A stretch of 64,000 nt of DNA from Alligator mississippiensis (lineage: Eukaryota; Chordata; Crocodylia; Alligatoridae): NCBI RefSeq assembly GCF_030867095.1, contig NC_081828.1, positions 213,906,978 through 213,970,977 on the forward strand, in the 5' to 3' direction. Shown in pieces: positions 1-11,617 of this stretch. Below the pieces are notes generated by a model, which was not told the origin of the DNA, searched no databases, and saw only the letters and a program-made list of their open reading frames with translations. Numbering within the stretch: the stretch's first letter is position 1; each line of letters begins with the position of its first letter. A program made the translations under genes and the position numbers.

Positions 1-37
<37 letters not shown>
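1..37. repeat. (CA)n microsatellite
   Basis: A pure CA dinucleotide run starts the window and probably continues beyond its left edge. It lies in an OBSCN intron. A looser CA-rich stretch follows at about 205-310. Confidence 0.95.
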
Positions 38-40
<3 letters not shown>

Positions 41-479
41 ATTCAGGGTCCAGTTTTAACCAGAAAATACCACGACCTGCTTCCCAGACCAGATGCACAC
101 TTTAGCACAGAATTACCACACAGTATTACTGATGCCCTCCTCCTGCACCTCCAATGAAACCCTGCTTTCTCATATGCACAAATCATCATGGACTCCCCTT
201 ACACACGTGTGAGGCTCACACACACACGCTCACACCTTTCTTCACATACCTGCATGAACTATCCACAGACATTATTTCACACATGCGTGCAAACCACTAC
301 ACTCACACATCTTATACATACACCATATTTAATAGACTGAGAGAGAGAAACTTTCACTTTGTTTTTCTATTGTTTCATTAAAGATGAGTTTAAAAAAAAA
401 ACAGATCTCCAACCGTCTGGGGAAAAAGAAATATCTACATGTTAAATGTTACCCTGGTGAGATGCAGCTTGATTGGGAT

Positions 480-658
480 TCATTAGATTAGGACATTTGT
501 TCGTTAGAACGTTGGTTAAAATTTAGCTTTTATTTCAACTTTTTCCCTGTTCACTCAGGGACTTTAAAGAGACCTGTATAAATACAGGAATAGTAGCTAG
601 TGCTGTGAATTCAGGGAGAACCTAAGAGGGTCGTTTGCTGAAGGAAAAGCATGGTATT
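480..658 (+). repeat. Intronic duplicated segment, copy 1
   Basis: This stretch closely matches 3,272-3,470 in the same orientation. Shared blocks include CTGTTCACTCAGGGACTTTA, then GACCTGTATAAATA, GGAATAGTAG and GAGAACCTAAGAGG. The match stops abruptly after the shared ATGGTA near 658. It is either an unrecognised dispersed repeat or a local duplication. Confidence 0.75.
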
Positions 659-3121
659 CAAATAATTATCCTTTGCTCTTATGTAGCACCCTTCATCAGT
701 AAATAGGTCAGAAATATTACCACTGTAGGAAATGGGCTTGAGGATCACACTAAAAAAAGGCAGGGACTTGAGTTTTGCCATTAACCATCCAGCAGCTTAA
801 TTTTTCCATCCCAACCGCACAGCCCGCACAGCCTCCTGGAAGGCTTCTGAGTAGCGTAGTCCAAGAGGCAATTTTCTGTATTAAGTGTGTTATAATAAGA
901 AGAGGGCTTGGTAGCAGAGCAATGACAGCATCTCACTTAGGATCGAAAGGCAGAAGTTTGAGCCTCACTCTGGACTTGAACGGATGCCCTCCCAAAGTCA
1001 ATCCAAGTGGAAATGCATGCCTGGTCATTCGGGCTGGGGAGTCAAAACCTTCCAAATGTGATGCTGGCTACATAGTATTCTTGCATGTTGTTGGCAATTG
1101 AAAACGGTGCTTCTTCAATATGCTAGCTCCATGGGCCACTTCAGCTGGGACAGTCTTTGACCTTTTCTGATCATGACAGTCAACACCAGAGCATGTTTAA
1201 ATCACTGTGCAACAAGTCCCCTCCCTATTTTGCTGATGTATATCCAGTGTAATTTGTGTGATAGCAGCTGAGCGCCTCTAGAATGAGAGCAGATTTCTGC
1301 TCTCTGGACATATGCCTCTGCATTGCCAAACGGTCATACCAGGAGGGAGAAAATTTGTGCCAATATAAGACAGCCACTGGTGCAACGGCCCCTGCATTCC
1401 TGCTGTCAGGAACGTGTGACATTCCTGTAAAAGTGGACTCCTCGCACGTGCACCCTTTGAGCCAGGAGCCATCACTTGCAGTCTGGTTGTCCCTTACACA
1501 ACAGGACAGGACATCCTGGCCACAAAGCAAGTCTTTTCCATGCCAAGGCACCTGTGCTAGGGGCATCATCTTGTCATTTCATAGAGCAACATTCCTCCCC
1601 TGCCACCTGCTCCAATAATAAACTAGAACATTTTGGCCCAGACTCGCAACTGATGTAAGCTATTATAGCTCCACTGAGCTCAGTACCAGCTGCAGATCTA
1701 GCTCTGAAACCATAATGGGACCAGCCTCAGAGATAAGTGATTGAAAAACTGGACAGGTAAAGACTGAGGCAGGGTCGATGAATGAATGTTGGATATTTGG
1801 AGTCGCATGGTTTTACAGCTGCCTCTGTTGCTTGACACATAGGGTGCTAACAGATGTGCAGCTCTCTGCTGTAACTCATGGTGCTTCACAGAAAGCACCA
1901 TGAGTTACAGTGAATCCCCTGACCCAACAGATGTTCACTGTTTGGTTGGGGTGGAGGGGGCTGATCCAGTGAAGAGAGGTTGCATGTTTGCAGCCTTTCT
2001 CCCCTAGCCCCTTTCCCTCCCAGCCCTACTGTCTTCAGGATTGGAGGGGGCAGAAGGCAGGGAAGGGAGCTCTGCTCTGGAGTTTGCCTAGCCTGGGCCT
2101 GAAGGTGGACTGGAGCTCCCTTCCAAGATATGAGGTGGTCTTGGTTCTCTTAATGATATAGAGAAAAAAAAAATATATATATATACATAAACAATAACGC
2201 CTTTCGTCAGGGCACAGCTGTAGGGTGCTTTCAGGGGGCCAAATGTGCAACGATTATTGCTTTTGTCAGTGCCCATAGGCTTTGCCTTTCTCTACACTGA
2301 AGAGATTTTAAGACTCTTCCCTCTGTCCTGTTGCTGACAACCAACATTAGCACAAAATGCCAGCCTCATCTATAAGACCCCTTGTAACATGAGCTCCCGA
2401 AAGACACACCTGTCTGCTGTCTGTCTCACCCATCACCATTTCTAAGCCAAGAAAGACAATTTATTTAGCTGTGTATGCAGCCCCAGTTCCTTGCGTTTGG
2501 AATAATCTTAAAGAAGGCAACAGCCATGTAAATAAAACTGTCTCTAGAAATGAGCCCCAGCTTTGAGGGCCCCTGAGTTTTGCTTTGATACTCTTATCAA
2601 ACTATCTATAGTAGAAACTCTAGCTTTTTGCTTCTGGAACTAATTGTATAACAAAGGGTATCCAAACTATCCATGCTTTATACTTACTTTCACTGATTAG
2701 TTTGGAAATCCTTGACCAAGACTAAAGTCAGATCAAAACAGTTGGCTATCTGGGCTAAATGCCTCCTGACCAGCAACACTTCCAATGGTAGAGAGGCTGG
2801 ACATGTCTGATATTTTCCCTTCCAAAATCTACCATTGATTCAGGGTATGTTTTCAAATCAGAAGAAAGGTATAATTGTAACATATGCTAGCAGACCTTTG
2901 CTACCTGAGCCTTGCTGGCCTACATAACAATAAGAGCAAAGACTGAGCTAGCAACCCAAATACAAGCTCTCCAGTGACCATGGGTATGTGCATTAGTTGC
3001 TTTAAAATACCAAAGCTCATGTCTCCATACCCTTTCAGCTATTGTCATCCCTACTAGCTAGATTAAGCTACCACAAGTCCGCTGCCGTTATGTCTTTCCT
3101 GAAGACTGTTACAGAGAGGAA

Positions 3122-3122
<1 letters not shown>

Positions 3123-3154
<32 letters not shown>

Positions 3155-3167
3155 CACACGCACACAT
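3123..3167. repeat. (CA)n microsatellite
   Basis: A clean CA run of about 28 bases is followed by interrupted CA/CG units. It lies in an OBSCN intron. The short ORFs across it on both strands are translations of the repeat. Confidence 0.95.
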
Positions 3168-3271
3168 TGCTCTTCTCCCCCCGCCCAAATTTTTGTGCTC
3201 TCTTGCTCACTTTTACAAGAGATGTTACAAAAACATCTGTCATCTCCATAGAGCATCTAATTCACCCTAAT

Positions 3272-3470
3272 ACATTAGTTGTTAGTGTTAGCATCTAATT
3301 TACTCTCATTTAGAGCGCTGGTTAAAAGCAGGCCCTTATTTCAACATTTCCCCATCCCTGTTCACTCAGGGACTTTAAAGCACGAGACCTGTATAAATAT
3401 AGGAATAGTAGTTAGTGCTGTGAATCCCAGGAGAACCTAAGAGGTCATCTGCTGGAGGAAAAGTATGGTA
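3272..3470 (+). repeat. Intronic duplicated segment, copy 2
   Basis: This is the second copy of the 480-658 segment, in the same orientation. It has short indels, for example an extra ATCCC before the shared GTTCACTCAGGG block. It ends about 90 bases from the splice donor of the OBSCN Ig5 exon, so it sits in the intron and not in the coding sequence. Confidence 0.75.
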
Positions 3471-3561
3471 AATTAGTGCTAACACTAATAACCATTTTGA
3501 CTGAGCGCATCATCTTGGTGGGAAAGTGCAACGTGCATCAAAAATTGAAAGCAGAGCTTAC

Positions 3562-3822
3562 TGCAGACAGCGAACTGGGTGGATGTTCTGCATTCTTCTG
3601 CCAGGAACGCAATCTCTCCAGCATCCTCCATCTTGCAGTCTCGGATGATCATGGTATGTTGCTTGCCCGATGAGGTGATGTAAATTCGGTTGCTGGGCTT
3701 CAATTCTTCCTTATTCTTCAGCCAGCGGACGTTCTGACACTCGTTGTCCAGCTCCACGCAGAATATCGCCGTATCATTTACCCCGACTGCAGTCTTACGT
3801 GGCAGCTTCTTAATGATGTTCC
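3562..3822 (-). CDS. OBSCN: Obscurin, third coding exon (Ig5)
   Basis: This 261-base exon encodes one immunoglobulin I-set domain of obscurin, the giant cytoskeletal protein that links myofibrils to the sarcoplasmic reticulum. The minus strand shows an acceptor (CTCAAAG) before GGAAC and a donor GTAAGC after TGCA. The exon begins and ends in phase 1, so its first codon is completed by the last base of the upstream exon. The 87-residue product starts GNIIKKLPRKTAVGVNDTA and ends ECRTSTQFAVC. It aligns with the human obscurin segment GNLLRKLPRKTAVRVGDTA...CQTSTQFCVS as I remember it. Cys22 and Trp34 of the Ig core are present. The usual second core cysteine after Tyr is replaced by an AFLA stretch, as in human. 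The gene continues left of the window. Confidence 0.92.
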
Positions 3823-6141
3823 CTTTGAGAAATAAAGTAACCAAAATCATATGTCAGACTTGAAATACTTGAGCCTCACTGCACTACCCAGTTCGGTTGG
3901 ATCAACACAATGTCAACAGCTCCAGCTTAAATGCGATATATATTTTTGATTCAAGAAGTCTTGGGGGGAAATTCTAGATCAGAATAGGCTATTGCAATGA
4001 TTCCTTCCAGACTTCAATCCATGGAGCCATAAAAAGGGGGATAGTAAAGTCTGTAGTGGGTGGCTACAATCAACTGTACTTGCAGTTTAGGATCTGATGT
4101 TTCTTCTGTTGGGAAAATACAGCGTGTGTTGCCTTGGCAAAGGAAGCATTTAATTATGGGAGACAAGGCTCTTCATGTGAATTTGATATCTGTTATTAGA
4201 CCAACTTAAATAGTTGGAAACAAATTAATTATGGTAGGCTTTTTTCATGTGCCATGAACCCATACTAATCCCTTCCTTAAGGAAGCCAGCATGCATCAGA
4301 GAACAGGTAGGTCCCTGGAGGGATACTGCTTTGGACTCCCTTACATTTATCCAATTAATACCATAGTTGATGCCCACACTGCATTCCCTCAACCTATGAG
4401 GAAATAGCTGTGAGATCTTCGGGTGATTAAAAAATAATTAAATCAGACCTGCCTATTCCCATGGAGTCACATTCGACTGCTTATGGTGTTTCCCCCTTAT
4501 TGTAACTTTGACATTTCCATAACCTGCAAGGAAAAACTCAAAGTTACAGGGCAAAACTGTCCACAGGTAACTTTGGTCAGATTTTCAGGGAAACTGTTAT
4601 CACCAAGGACATTTTGGATGTGGAACACCCTCTAAAACCAAAGATCAGAGCTATCTTCATCAGAGTTATTCAGATTTAGGCTGGATAAAGCTCTGGGGGT
4701 GGATTTTATAAGGTTTGTTGTGAATTGCTCAGGACTTTAGGATTCACTCTGGTGGGCCAAAGACATCCTCTGTATCAGTGGTATCAATGTCCCAACTGTG
4801 GAAGTGCCCAATACAAGTGCATGATGATGTGACAGTGAAGGGGAAAGATCCTTTCCGACTCCCACGTGAGATCACTTTACACCCTATAGCAGGAGGTCTG
4901 GTTACACACGCACAATTTCCTTTGCCTGTGAAGCTGCGAATGTTATTAATGGCTGTAGCATTATTTAGGCATGGGTAGGGTTTTCTTTCACAAGGCTTTA
5001 AAGGAATCATTAATGTGGTTACGCTATATCTTGCTGGCCCTCTGTGAAGCCATGAACACTACAGGAAGATTATGCAGATGCTCTGAAACCGTCTCTGAAT
5101 CTTACAATCCCACAGTCAATCAAGGAACCCGTAATATGTCCCCAGTTACAATCACAATTTCTTTAATTTTTTGAACCCTCGTATCTCTTTGGGCCTTTTT
5201 ATCCCACGATGCCCACGCTTATCAACATGCACATGCGGCCATTTGTTTGCAGGTGCAAAACATGCACTTGTATATGCAAATCTAACACATGATCAGGGCC
5301 CCGCTGTCTTCTGCCACCAGGCTCTCAATGAGTGTGTCAATGGGAGTAAGGGCAGACCATAAATAGGAAAGAGCAGATGCAGTTCCCTGCATTTTTCAGT
5401 GGGGCTTTCCTTTACATTAAGTGGAGGTGCTTGTCATTTATACAACAGCAAGCAAAATCAGAATCAGGGCCATCGCTCATGGATGTGTATTTGCAGATCC
5501 CCGTTCCTGCTGGTGAATCAGTAATCTCAGTATAGTTCTGTGTTTCTGAGCCCTCTGTTACTCTAAACCCTACACTTCAGTGCAGAGAAACCCTAACCCA
5601 CCACACCTTGGGAAAAGTGGGATCTCAGTTTGGATCTGCCTCCAACTTTTGCCAGTGGCTCCTAAGCTGTGTAGCCAGCCAAGGCAAATCTCCAGATCAA
5701 AGCAGCTCCCAGCTTCAGGTACAACTGGGTCCAAATCTAAACCCTGCAATATTGCACGTGTTACCTTCTAGCGACTAATCTTCATGCAAGGATTACAAGT
5801 TTGCTACTGAGTCCAGCTAAGGGCCAGATTTCTGTATGTGTTCTGCTGATTTCAGTTGTCCCAAATCCTCTCGCCCAACCAAGACCAACTTTTGCCTAGA
5901 GATGGAGACTTCCCCATTAGCAGTCCGTTCAAGGAATTACCTTAGCAGCAGCTCATGCCTTGCAAGATGACAGTCGTACTAGATTTTATTGGTCAGATGG
6001 TAAAAACTAGCTGCAAACCCCACTTCAAACCATCAGCGCAGTCAGGAAAAGATTCTGATCCCAGCAATTGATAAATGGTAAGAAGCAAGGTTAGAAAGGG
6101 AGGAAAATAAACCCAATGGGAGTGAATATTCTCTCTCTCAC
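3823..6141 (-). other. OBSCN: OBSCN intron between the Ig4 and Ig5 exons
   Basis: This is a 2.3 kb intron bounded by a matching donor (AAGGTGAGAG) and acceptor (CTCAAAG), both phase 1. No gene, RNA or clear mobile element was found. The stretch near 4,140-4,250, with the phrase TTATTAGACCAACT, resembles a dispersed reptile repeat, but I could not assign it to a family. Confidence 0.8.
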
Positions 6142-6411
6142 CTTGGACGGTCAGTTCTGCAATGGTCCTGCTCCCTTCTTTCATCTCGCAGATATAGACA
6201 GCATCGTCGTCCGTGGTGACGTTCTGAATGGTGAGCCGGCGGTACGTTCCCTCTTCTTCGATGTTGTACTTCTTGCTCTGCTGGAGTTTGGTCTCCTCCT
6301 TGAACCAGGCGGTCTCCGTGCTTGGAACAGGCACCTCGCACTGGAACATGGCAGACTCTTTCTCCTGAACTTCAACATCCTCCAGCTTTGTCTTGAAAGG
6401 AACCACAGGCT
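6142..6411 (-). CDS. OBSCN: Obscurin, second coding exon (Ig4)
   Basis: This 270-base exon encodes the fourth immunoglobulin domain of obscurin (90 residues). The minus strand reads an acceptor TTTTCCCAG before AGCCTGTGG and a donor GTGAGAG after GTCCAAG. The split codon G|AG gives Glu, so the protein reads through as ...[19 protein letters not shown]. It continues with [15 protein letters not shown] and [10 protein letters not shown] and ends [10 protein letters not shown]. The human counterpart, from memory, is EPAVPFKKRLQDLEVREKESATFLCEVPQPSTEAAWFKEETRL, so identity is very high. The Ig core residues Cys25, Trp36 and Cys75 (in DDAVYIC) are present. Open frames on the opposite strand here are shadows. 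Confidence 0.95.
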
Positions 6412-7194
6412 CTGGGAAAAGGGAGACAAGACATGAGAACTTGCAAGGCCTTGGCGGTATGGACGGTGGGAACTGATAATCCAAACGACTTGTGCATTAT
6501 CACCAACTTTTGCTGCGATTTGCATTGTGCTGGCATCCAAAGGTTTGACGCTGGGATCAAGCCCCGTTGTGGCGGGAGCTGAACCAACATGTGCTTCAGA
6601 GGCCGTTCTGCCACTGAAGAACACGGGTTGACTCGGACAAGCGTTTCAGGACATTTCACAGAGTTTAAGACCACAAAGGGCTTTTTATCTATCCAGTCTG
6701 ACTGCTCACATGATGCAGGCCATAAAGTTTCACCCAAGTATACCACCATAAGGCTAAAGAACAAAGTATGTCAAGATGACAAACGGGTTTTGGGGAGAAG
6801 AACCCAAGGTAACAACATTAGGAGGTGAGATGAATGCATAACAGAGCCTGCCTTTTGCATCGTCGTTACAACAAACAATATGCTGCATGCACAATGGAGG
6901 GGAGCCAGCGGGAAAGATGTGGAAGGGAAGTGGGGAGAGGTTTGTGGATGCTCCTTTCACGATGAGGACAAGAAGCATGTATTTATTGTAGTGGAGAAGG
7001 GGGGACGTGGGGCAGAGGGAGTTCAGCACTGTGGATCTTGCTCCTTGTGTTTTGGGAACCCAGCCCGATCAAACCCTCACTCGCAGGCTGGGCAAGATTA
7101 TCTAGTGCACCTTGGGCTATGTTTCCATGCAATTCAATCACAGCTAATCAAGGGGAGGGTGGTATACCTGTTCTTGCACCTTTTTTGCATGAGG

Positions 7195-7350
7195 ATCTCA
7201 ATACATTTCATAGAGACAGCTCTCCAGTGGAGAAACTAAGGCACAGAGAAGAGTCAGATACAAACTCAAGATCAGATACAAGCTTATGGCAGAACAAGGG
7301 ACTGATCACAGATCTCCTAAGCCCTATCCTAGCACTCTGATCACAGGATA
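7195..7350 (-). mobile_element. MIR-like CORE-SINE fragment
   Basis: Read on the plus strand, GGAGAAACTAAGGCACAGAG and the following 'agatctcctaagccc...tagcactctgatc' match the reverse complement of the MIR body (GAAACTGAGGCACAGAG ... AGCACTCT). The tRNA head would lie to the right, so the element is on the minus strand. Heavy divergence points to an old insertion. Confidence 0.6.
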
Positions 7351-9489
7351 ATCCTTCCTCAGTGACACCATCAGACCCAGGGATAGAGCCCGGTTCATCT
7401 ACCTCCCCGTTCTCAGCTTCCCTTAATGGATCACAGCTTCTGTTCAAACCTTTTTTGTTTCCACCTACGTGCAAAAGCTGAGCCAAGGCATCAAGGGGAT
7501 ACACGTTATAAACAGAACAGAGGGATTTAGCTCTCTGAGCTCAGTAACTCAGCTGGCAGCCACCATCTTACAGCACTTTGAAAATGGATCTTTTGCAACC
7601 CCTAATACGCGAACATGTAACAGGAGAGAGAAAAACTAGCGCTTGTTGAAAGACTAGGTGGGAACAGGCTGTGCTCAAAGCAATAGGGAAATGACTGAGG
7701 AGCCTTATGTAACATGCTAGAATAGCCGATGCCTTCTGCAGGACAGACTGCCAGAGCCCAACCAGCTGTATGCTGGGGGGCAGTGGGGGCAAACCTTTCT
7801 GGTAGGCATGCCACAAATTAGCCCTGCACCTTCCCCAAGTGCCACTTCAATCCCTTTCCCCCGCCAGATCTGCTGCTCAGCTTTCTGCTCCCTGCCCTAC
7901 CCGCCACTGTTGTCCCAGCTCCCAGGCCACACATCGAGGCAGCTCTGCTACGTGCGGTATGCAATATGCATGCCGCTGCTTGGCCGCCCATGCTGTAGGC
8001 ACTGGCGACACACAAAGATCAGGCCCTGAACCATGAAGTCATGCTCCGGAGATGAGAAGCCTCCATTTTGCAGAATTCAGGGGATGCGGTGTATTTTGAA
8101 CGGTAGGATTTTCCTGCTAGCTTGACTTACATGTCCACAGAGGACGCATACATCAGCCATCACCTCTGAGGAAGAAAACTGAACATGCACACCTGTTGCT
8201 GCCAGAGTCTATCCCCAGCTTGCAATATTTCACGCTATCTAGGGCACCTTCCAGAAGCAGCTCTTCTGCCTGCAGCCCGCTGGCCAGCGGGTATAACTCA
8301 TGCTCTCCTGTTCCTCAAGCACAAAAATTAGAAATCTGTTCCTTTTGGTCAGGCTATGGAGATAGTGCAGTCAGCTCTGGGGCTGGCTATTTCATGCCGT
8401 GGTGCCCCCACCACAACAGCACTCCCATCACTTCTAGATCGGAGCCTGCAAATTTTAGCCACACGAGGGGATTCTGCAGCCACACTAGGAAGGACCGATG
8501 CTAGGTCCCAGTAATAGGGTGATTAGGGAAGTCTTGAATGGATTACATGCACCGAGAAATAACTGGGAACTTGTGCATGCTGTAGCCTAGGCTACGACCA
8601 GTTTCCAAGTGGTGACTGGGGGGAAAACGGGCATGAGCTCCACCGACCAAATATGCTTATTACCTTGGAAAGATTAAACTCCTGCCTCAACCTGCTTCCT
8701 GAGCAAATCTAAGTGTATCTATATGGAAGGGAGTCTAAACTGGTGTAACAAACACCTCTTCTGACCCCCTCGGCACGTAAAGTTATCCTCCACCCAGGGA
8801 CGGACATGTAATGCACACCCTCCCAATACATACCACCTCTCAATTTATCCTTCTGTGCCTGAGAAAGTATGAGCTGATGTACCTTGCCTGGAGAGAGGGG
8901 TGGAGAGCAGGAAAGCACTAATCAGAGGGCCAACTTCAGAAATGATGTGCGTGCTACAAGAGGCTGCAGCTCCAGGGGCGCCTACGGGAATGGGACAGGT
9001 ATCCAGGTGGTAGCTGCATTGCTGTAGCAGCAAAAGCAATTAGGACTCATGGTAGAGGTGATATCTAAGGGCATGTGATTCACGTGCTGAAGGGGCCAGA
9101 AAGAGGCACAAGATATACCAGTTTATATTCGTGGGAACTCATTCCCATATGTGGAGCAATGAAGCCAATTCTTCACCCCTATCATTTTCCTTCCACTTTG
9201 CAATCACAGCATCTAACACAAACCAGAAAGCCCTCCCGGGAAGAGATGTGCATGCCTTAAATATAGACATCTAATAACAGAGGACATCCAGCTGAAAAAG
9301 ATGCCTGAGCTATAGCCACGGAGCTGAGTTTATATCTGGTAGAGGTAGGACTGATCCCGTTGGTAGCCACCTTGACTCAGCAACATCCTCTGAAAGCAGA
9401 ATTGGATTTTGAAATTGGATGCAATTTTAGTTTTACTTTTCCCAGGAATGGTCTGTCTCAATTAAAAAAGCTGCAGCTGAACTCAAACT

Positions 9490-11300
9490 GGCTACATGAA
9501 TCAAGGACAATAAAAGTCCTTCTTCAGATATGTGAGGAGTTGCAAGAAAAACAAGGGCAACATTGGACCCCTGCTGAACCAATTGAGGCAGCTGACTACC
9601 AACACCCAGGGAAAAACTAATCTGCTTAATGATTACTTTGTGTTGGTTTTTCACCAGCCCACAGGGACCACCAAGGCGGGATGACCCAGGTGAGGGAGAA
9701 TATATGCCCACTATTGGCATAGATCTTGTGAGGGCGCATCTTGAGAGGCTGGACCCCCACAAATCAGCTGGTCCAGATAGGTTGCACCCAAGAGTGCTAA
9801 AGGAGCTGGCAGACATCATAGTGCAGCCACTGGCGAGGATATTCAAGAACTTGTGGTGCTCAGGTAAAGTATTTGAAGATTGGAAAAGGGCCAATATGGT
9901 GCCCATCTTCAAGGAAGGGAGGAAAAAAGACCCAGGAAACTACAGGCCAATCAGTTTGACCTCAATCCCTGGAAAGATCTTGGAAAAAATCATCAAAGAA
10001 ACCATTCTTGATAGGCTAACAGAAGGTAACATTCAGAGGGACAGCCAGCACAGGCTTGTTGCAGGTAGGTCTTGCTTGACCAAACCCATTTCCTTCTATG
10101 ACCAGGTGATGTATCACCTGGACAAAAGGGAAGAGGTTGCTGTCATATATTCAGACTTTAAAAAAGCCTTTGACCTGATGTTCCATGATGTCCTCATGGA
10201 AAAATTGGGCAACTGCAGCCTTGGCTACTCCACAGTCTGATGGTTGAGGAACTGGCTCCGAGGTTGGACCCAGAGAGCGGTAGTTGATGGAACCAAATCA
10301 ATGTGACGCTTGGTGACCAGCGACGTCTCCCAAGGCTTCATTCTTGGACCTGTGCTCTTTAATGTCTTCACAAACAATCTGGACACTGGTGTCAGGAAAG
10401 GACTGGCCAAGTTCACCGATGACACCAAATTTTAGGAAAGAGTGTCCACACTTGAGGACAGGCTGGTGATCCAGGCCAACCTCAATAGGCTTGCAAGATG
10501 GATGGATGAAAACGTGATGGCATTCAATATGGAGAAATGCAAGGTGCTCCACCTCAGGGAAAAAAAGCCCCACATCACACTTATAGGCTTGGCAATGCTA
10601 CGCTCACTAGCATCATGACCGAAAAAGACTTGGGGGTCATGACTGACCACAAGATGAACATGAGCCACCAATGTGATACCGCAGATGGTAAAGCAAACAA
10701 AACTCTGGCTTGCATCTACTGATGCATCTTGAGCACATCCCAGGACGTCATCCTCCTGCTGAACTCAACTTTGGTGGGGCCCCAGCTGGAGTACTGCATC
10801 CAATTCTGGACTTCACAATTCAGGAAGGACGTGGAGAAACTTGAGAGAGAGCAGAGGAGAGCCATGCTCATGATCAGAGGGCAGGAAAACAGGCCTTATG
10901 ATGAGAGGCGGAGAGCTATGGGACTCTTCAGCCTGGAGAAATGCAGGCTCAGGGGGGACCTGGTGGCTGCCTATGAGTACATGAGGGGTGTGCATCAGGA
11001 TCTGGGGGAACGCCTGTTCACCAGAGCGCCCCAAAGGATGACAAGGTCCAACGGTCCCAACTCCTGCAAGACCGTTTTAGGTTGGACATAAGGAAAAAAT
11101 TATTTACTGTCCGAGCCCCCAAGGCCTGCGATAGACTCCCTCTCAGAGTTGGTGCAAGCACCTACTCTGGACACTTTTAAGAAACACTTGGATGCTTGTC
11201 TTACTGGGATCCTTTGACCCTATCTAACTTCCTGCTTTTTGGGCAGTGGGGCTGGACCCAATGGTCTTATGAGATCCCTTCCAGCCCTAATGTCTATGAA
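9490..11300 (+). mobile_element. CR1 LINE, old 5'-truncated copy
   Basis: This is a degraded CR1 non-LTR retrotransposon on the plus strand. Conceptual translation follows CR1 ORF2 in order. It starts with KKNKGNIGPLL-like residues near 9,540, then LDPHKSAGPDRLHPRVLKEL, DWKRANMVPIFKEGRK and NYRPISLTSIPGK from 9,740 on. Next come the reverse-transcriptase blocks VIYSDFKKAFD and a degraded ADD motif (FTDDTKF), then KMNMSHQCD, PQLEYCIQFW and KCRLRGDLVAAYEYM. Stops are visible at about 10,238, 10,303, 10,433 and 10,718 and the frame changes near 11,090, so it cannot make full ORF2. The 3' end reads GAGATCCCTTCCAGCCCTAA and stops near 11,300. It is much more diverged than the CR1 at 31,663. Confidence 0.93.
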
Positions 11301-11482
11301 ATCTCCAAGCCTGGACTTGATAAAAATTAGGCTGATCCTAAATTTCCTATCAAATTTAATGGTCTTGGCTTCCCACCTGGACTGCGTCTTCCATGATGCA
11401 ATGCAACCTCACATCTGGTTAAGTCACCATTGTTCACCACTGGAGTTCAATAGCCAGAATGCATCTCGGCAGACCATAGTGT

Positions 11483-11617
11483 CCATCCCTGGAGGTTTTT
11501 AAGACCCAGGTAGACAAAGCCTTGCCTGGGATGATCTAATTAGGAATGGTCCTGCTTGGAGCAGGGGGTTAGACGATGACCTCCTGAGGTCCCTTCCAAC
11601 CTTAATTTTCTATGACA
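11483..11617 (+). mobile_element. CR1 LINE 3' tail
   Basis: A short CR1 end on the plus strand begins CTGGAGGTTTTTAAGACC and ends CCTGAGGTCCCTTCCAACC followed by TTTTCTATGA. This is the usual CR1 terminal phrase. The copy holds only the end of ORF2 and the 3' UTR. It lies about 180 bases beyond the larger CR1 and is a separate insertion, because that copy already has its own 3' end. Confidence 0.85.

Larger units (their letters stand above)
1..3561 (-). other. OBSCN: OBSCN intron (partial), downstream of the Ig5 exon
   Basis: This is the intron after the third visible OBSCN coding exon; its far end is outside the window. I found no Ig or fibronectin exon in it. In human obscurin a fibronectin III segment follows this Ig domain, so the next exon should lie further left. 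The intron holds CA repeats at both ends, an A-run plus TA repeat near 2,164-2,186, and two diverged copies of one segment at about 480-658 and 3,272-3,470. The rest looks like unique, ageing intron sequence. Confidence 0.75.
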
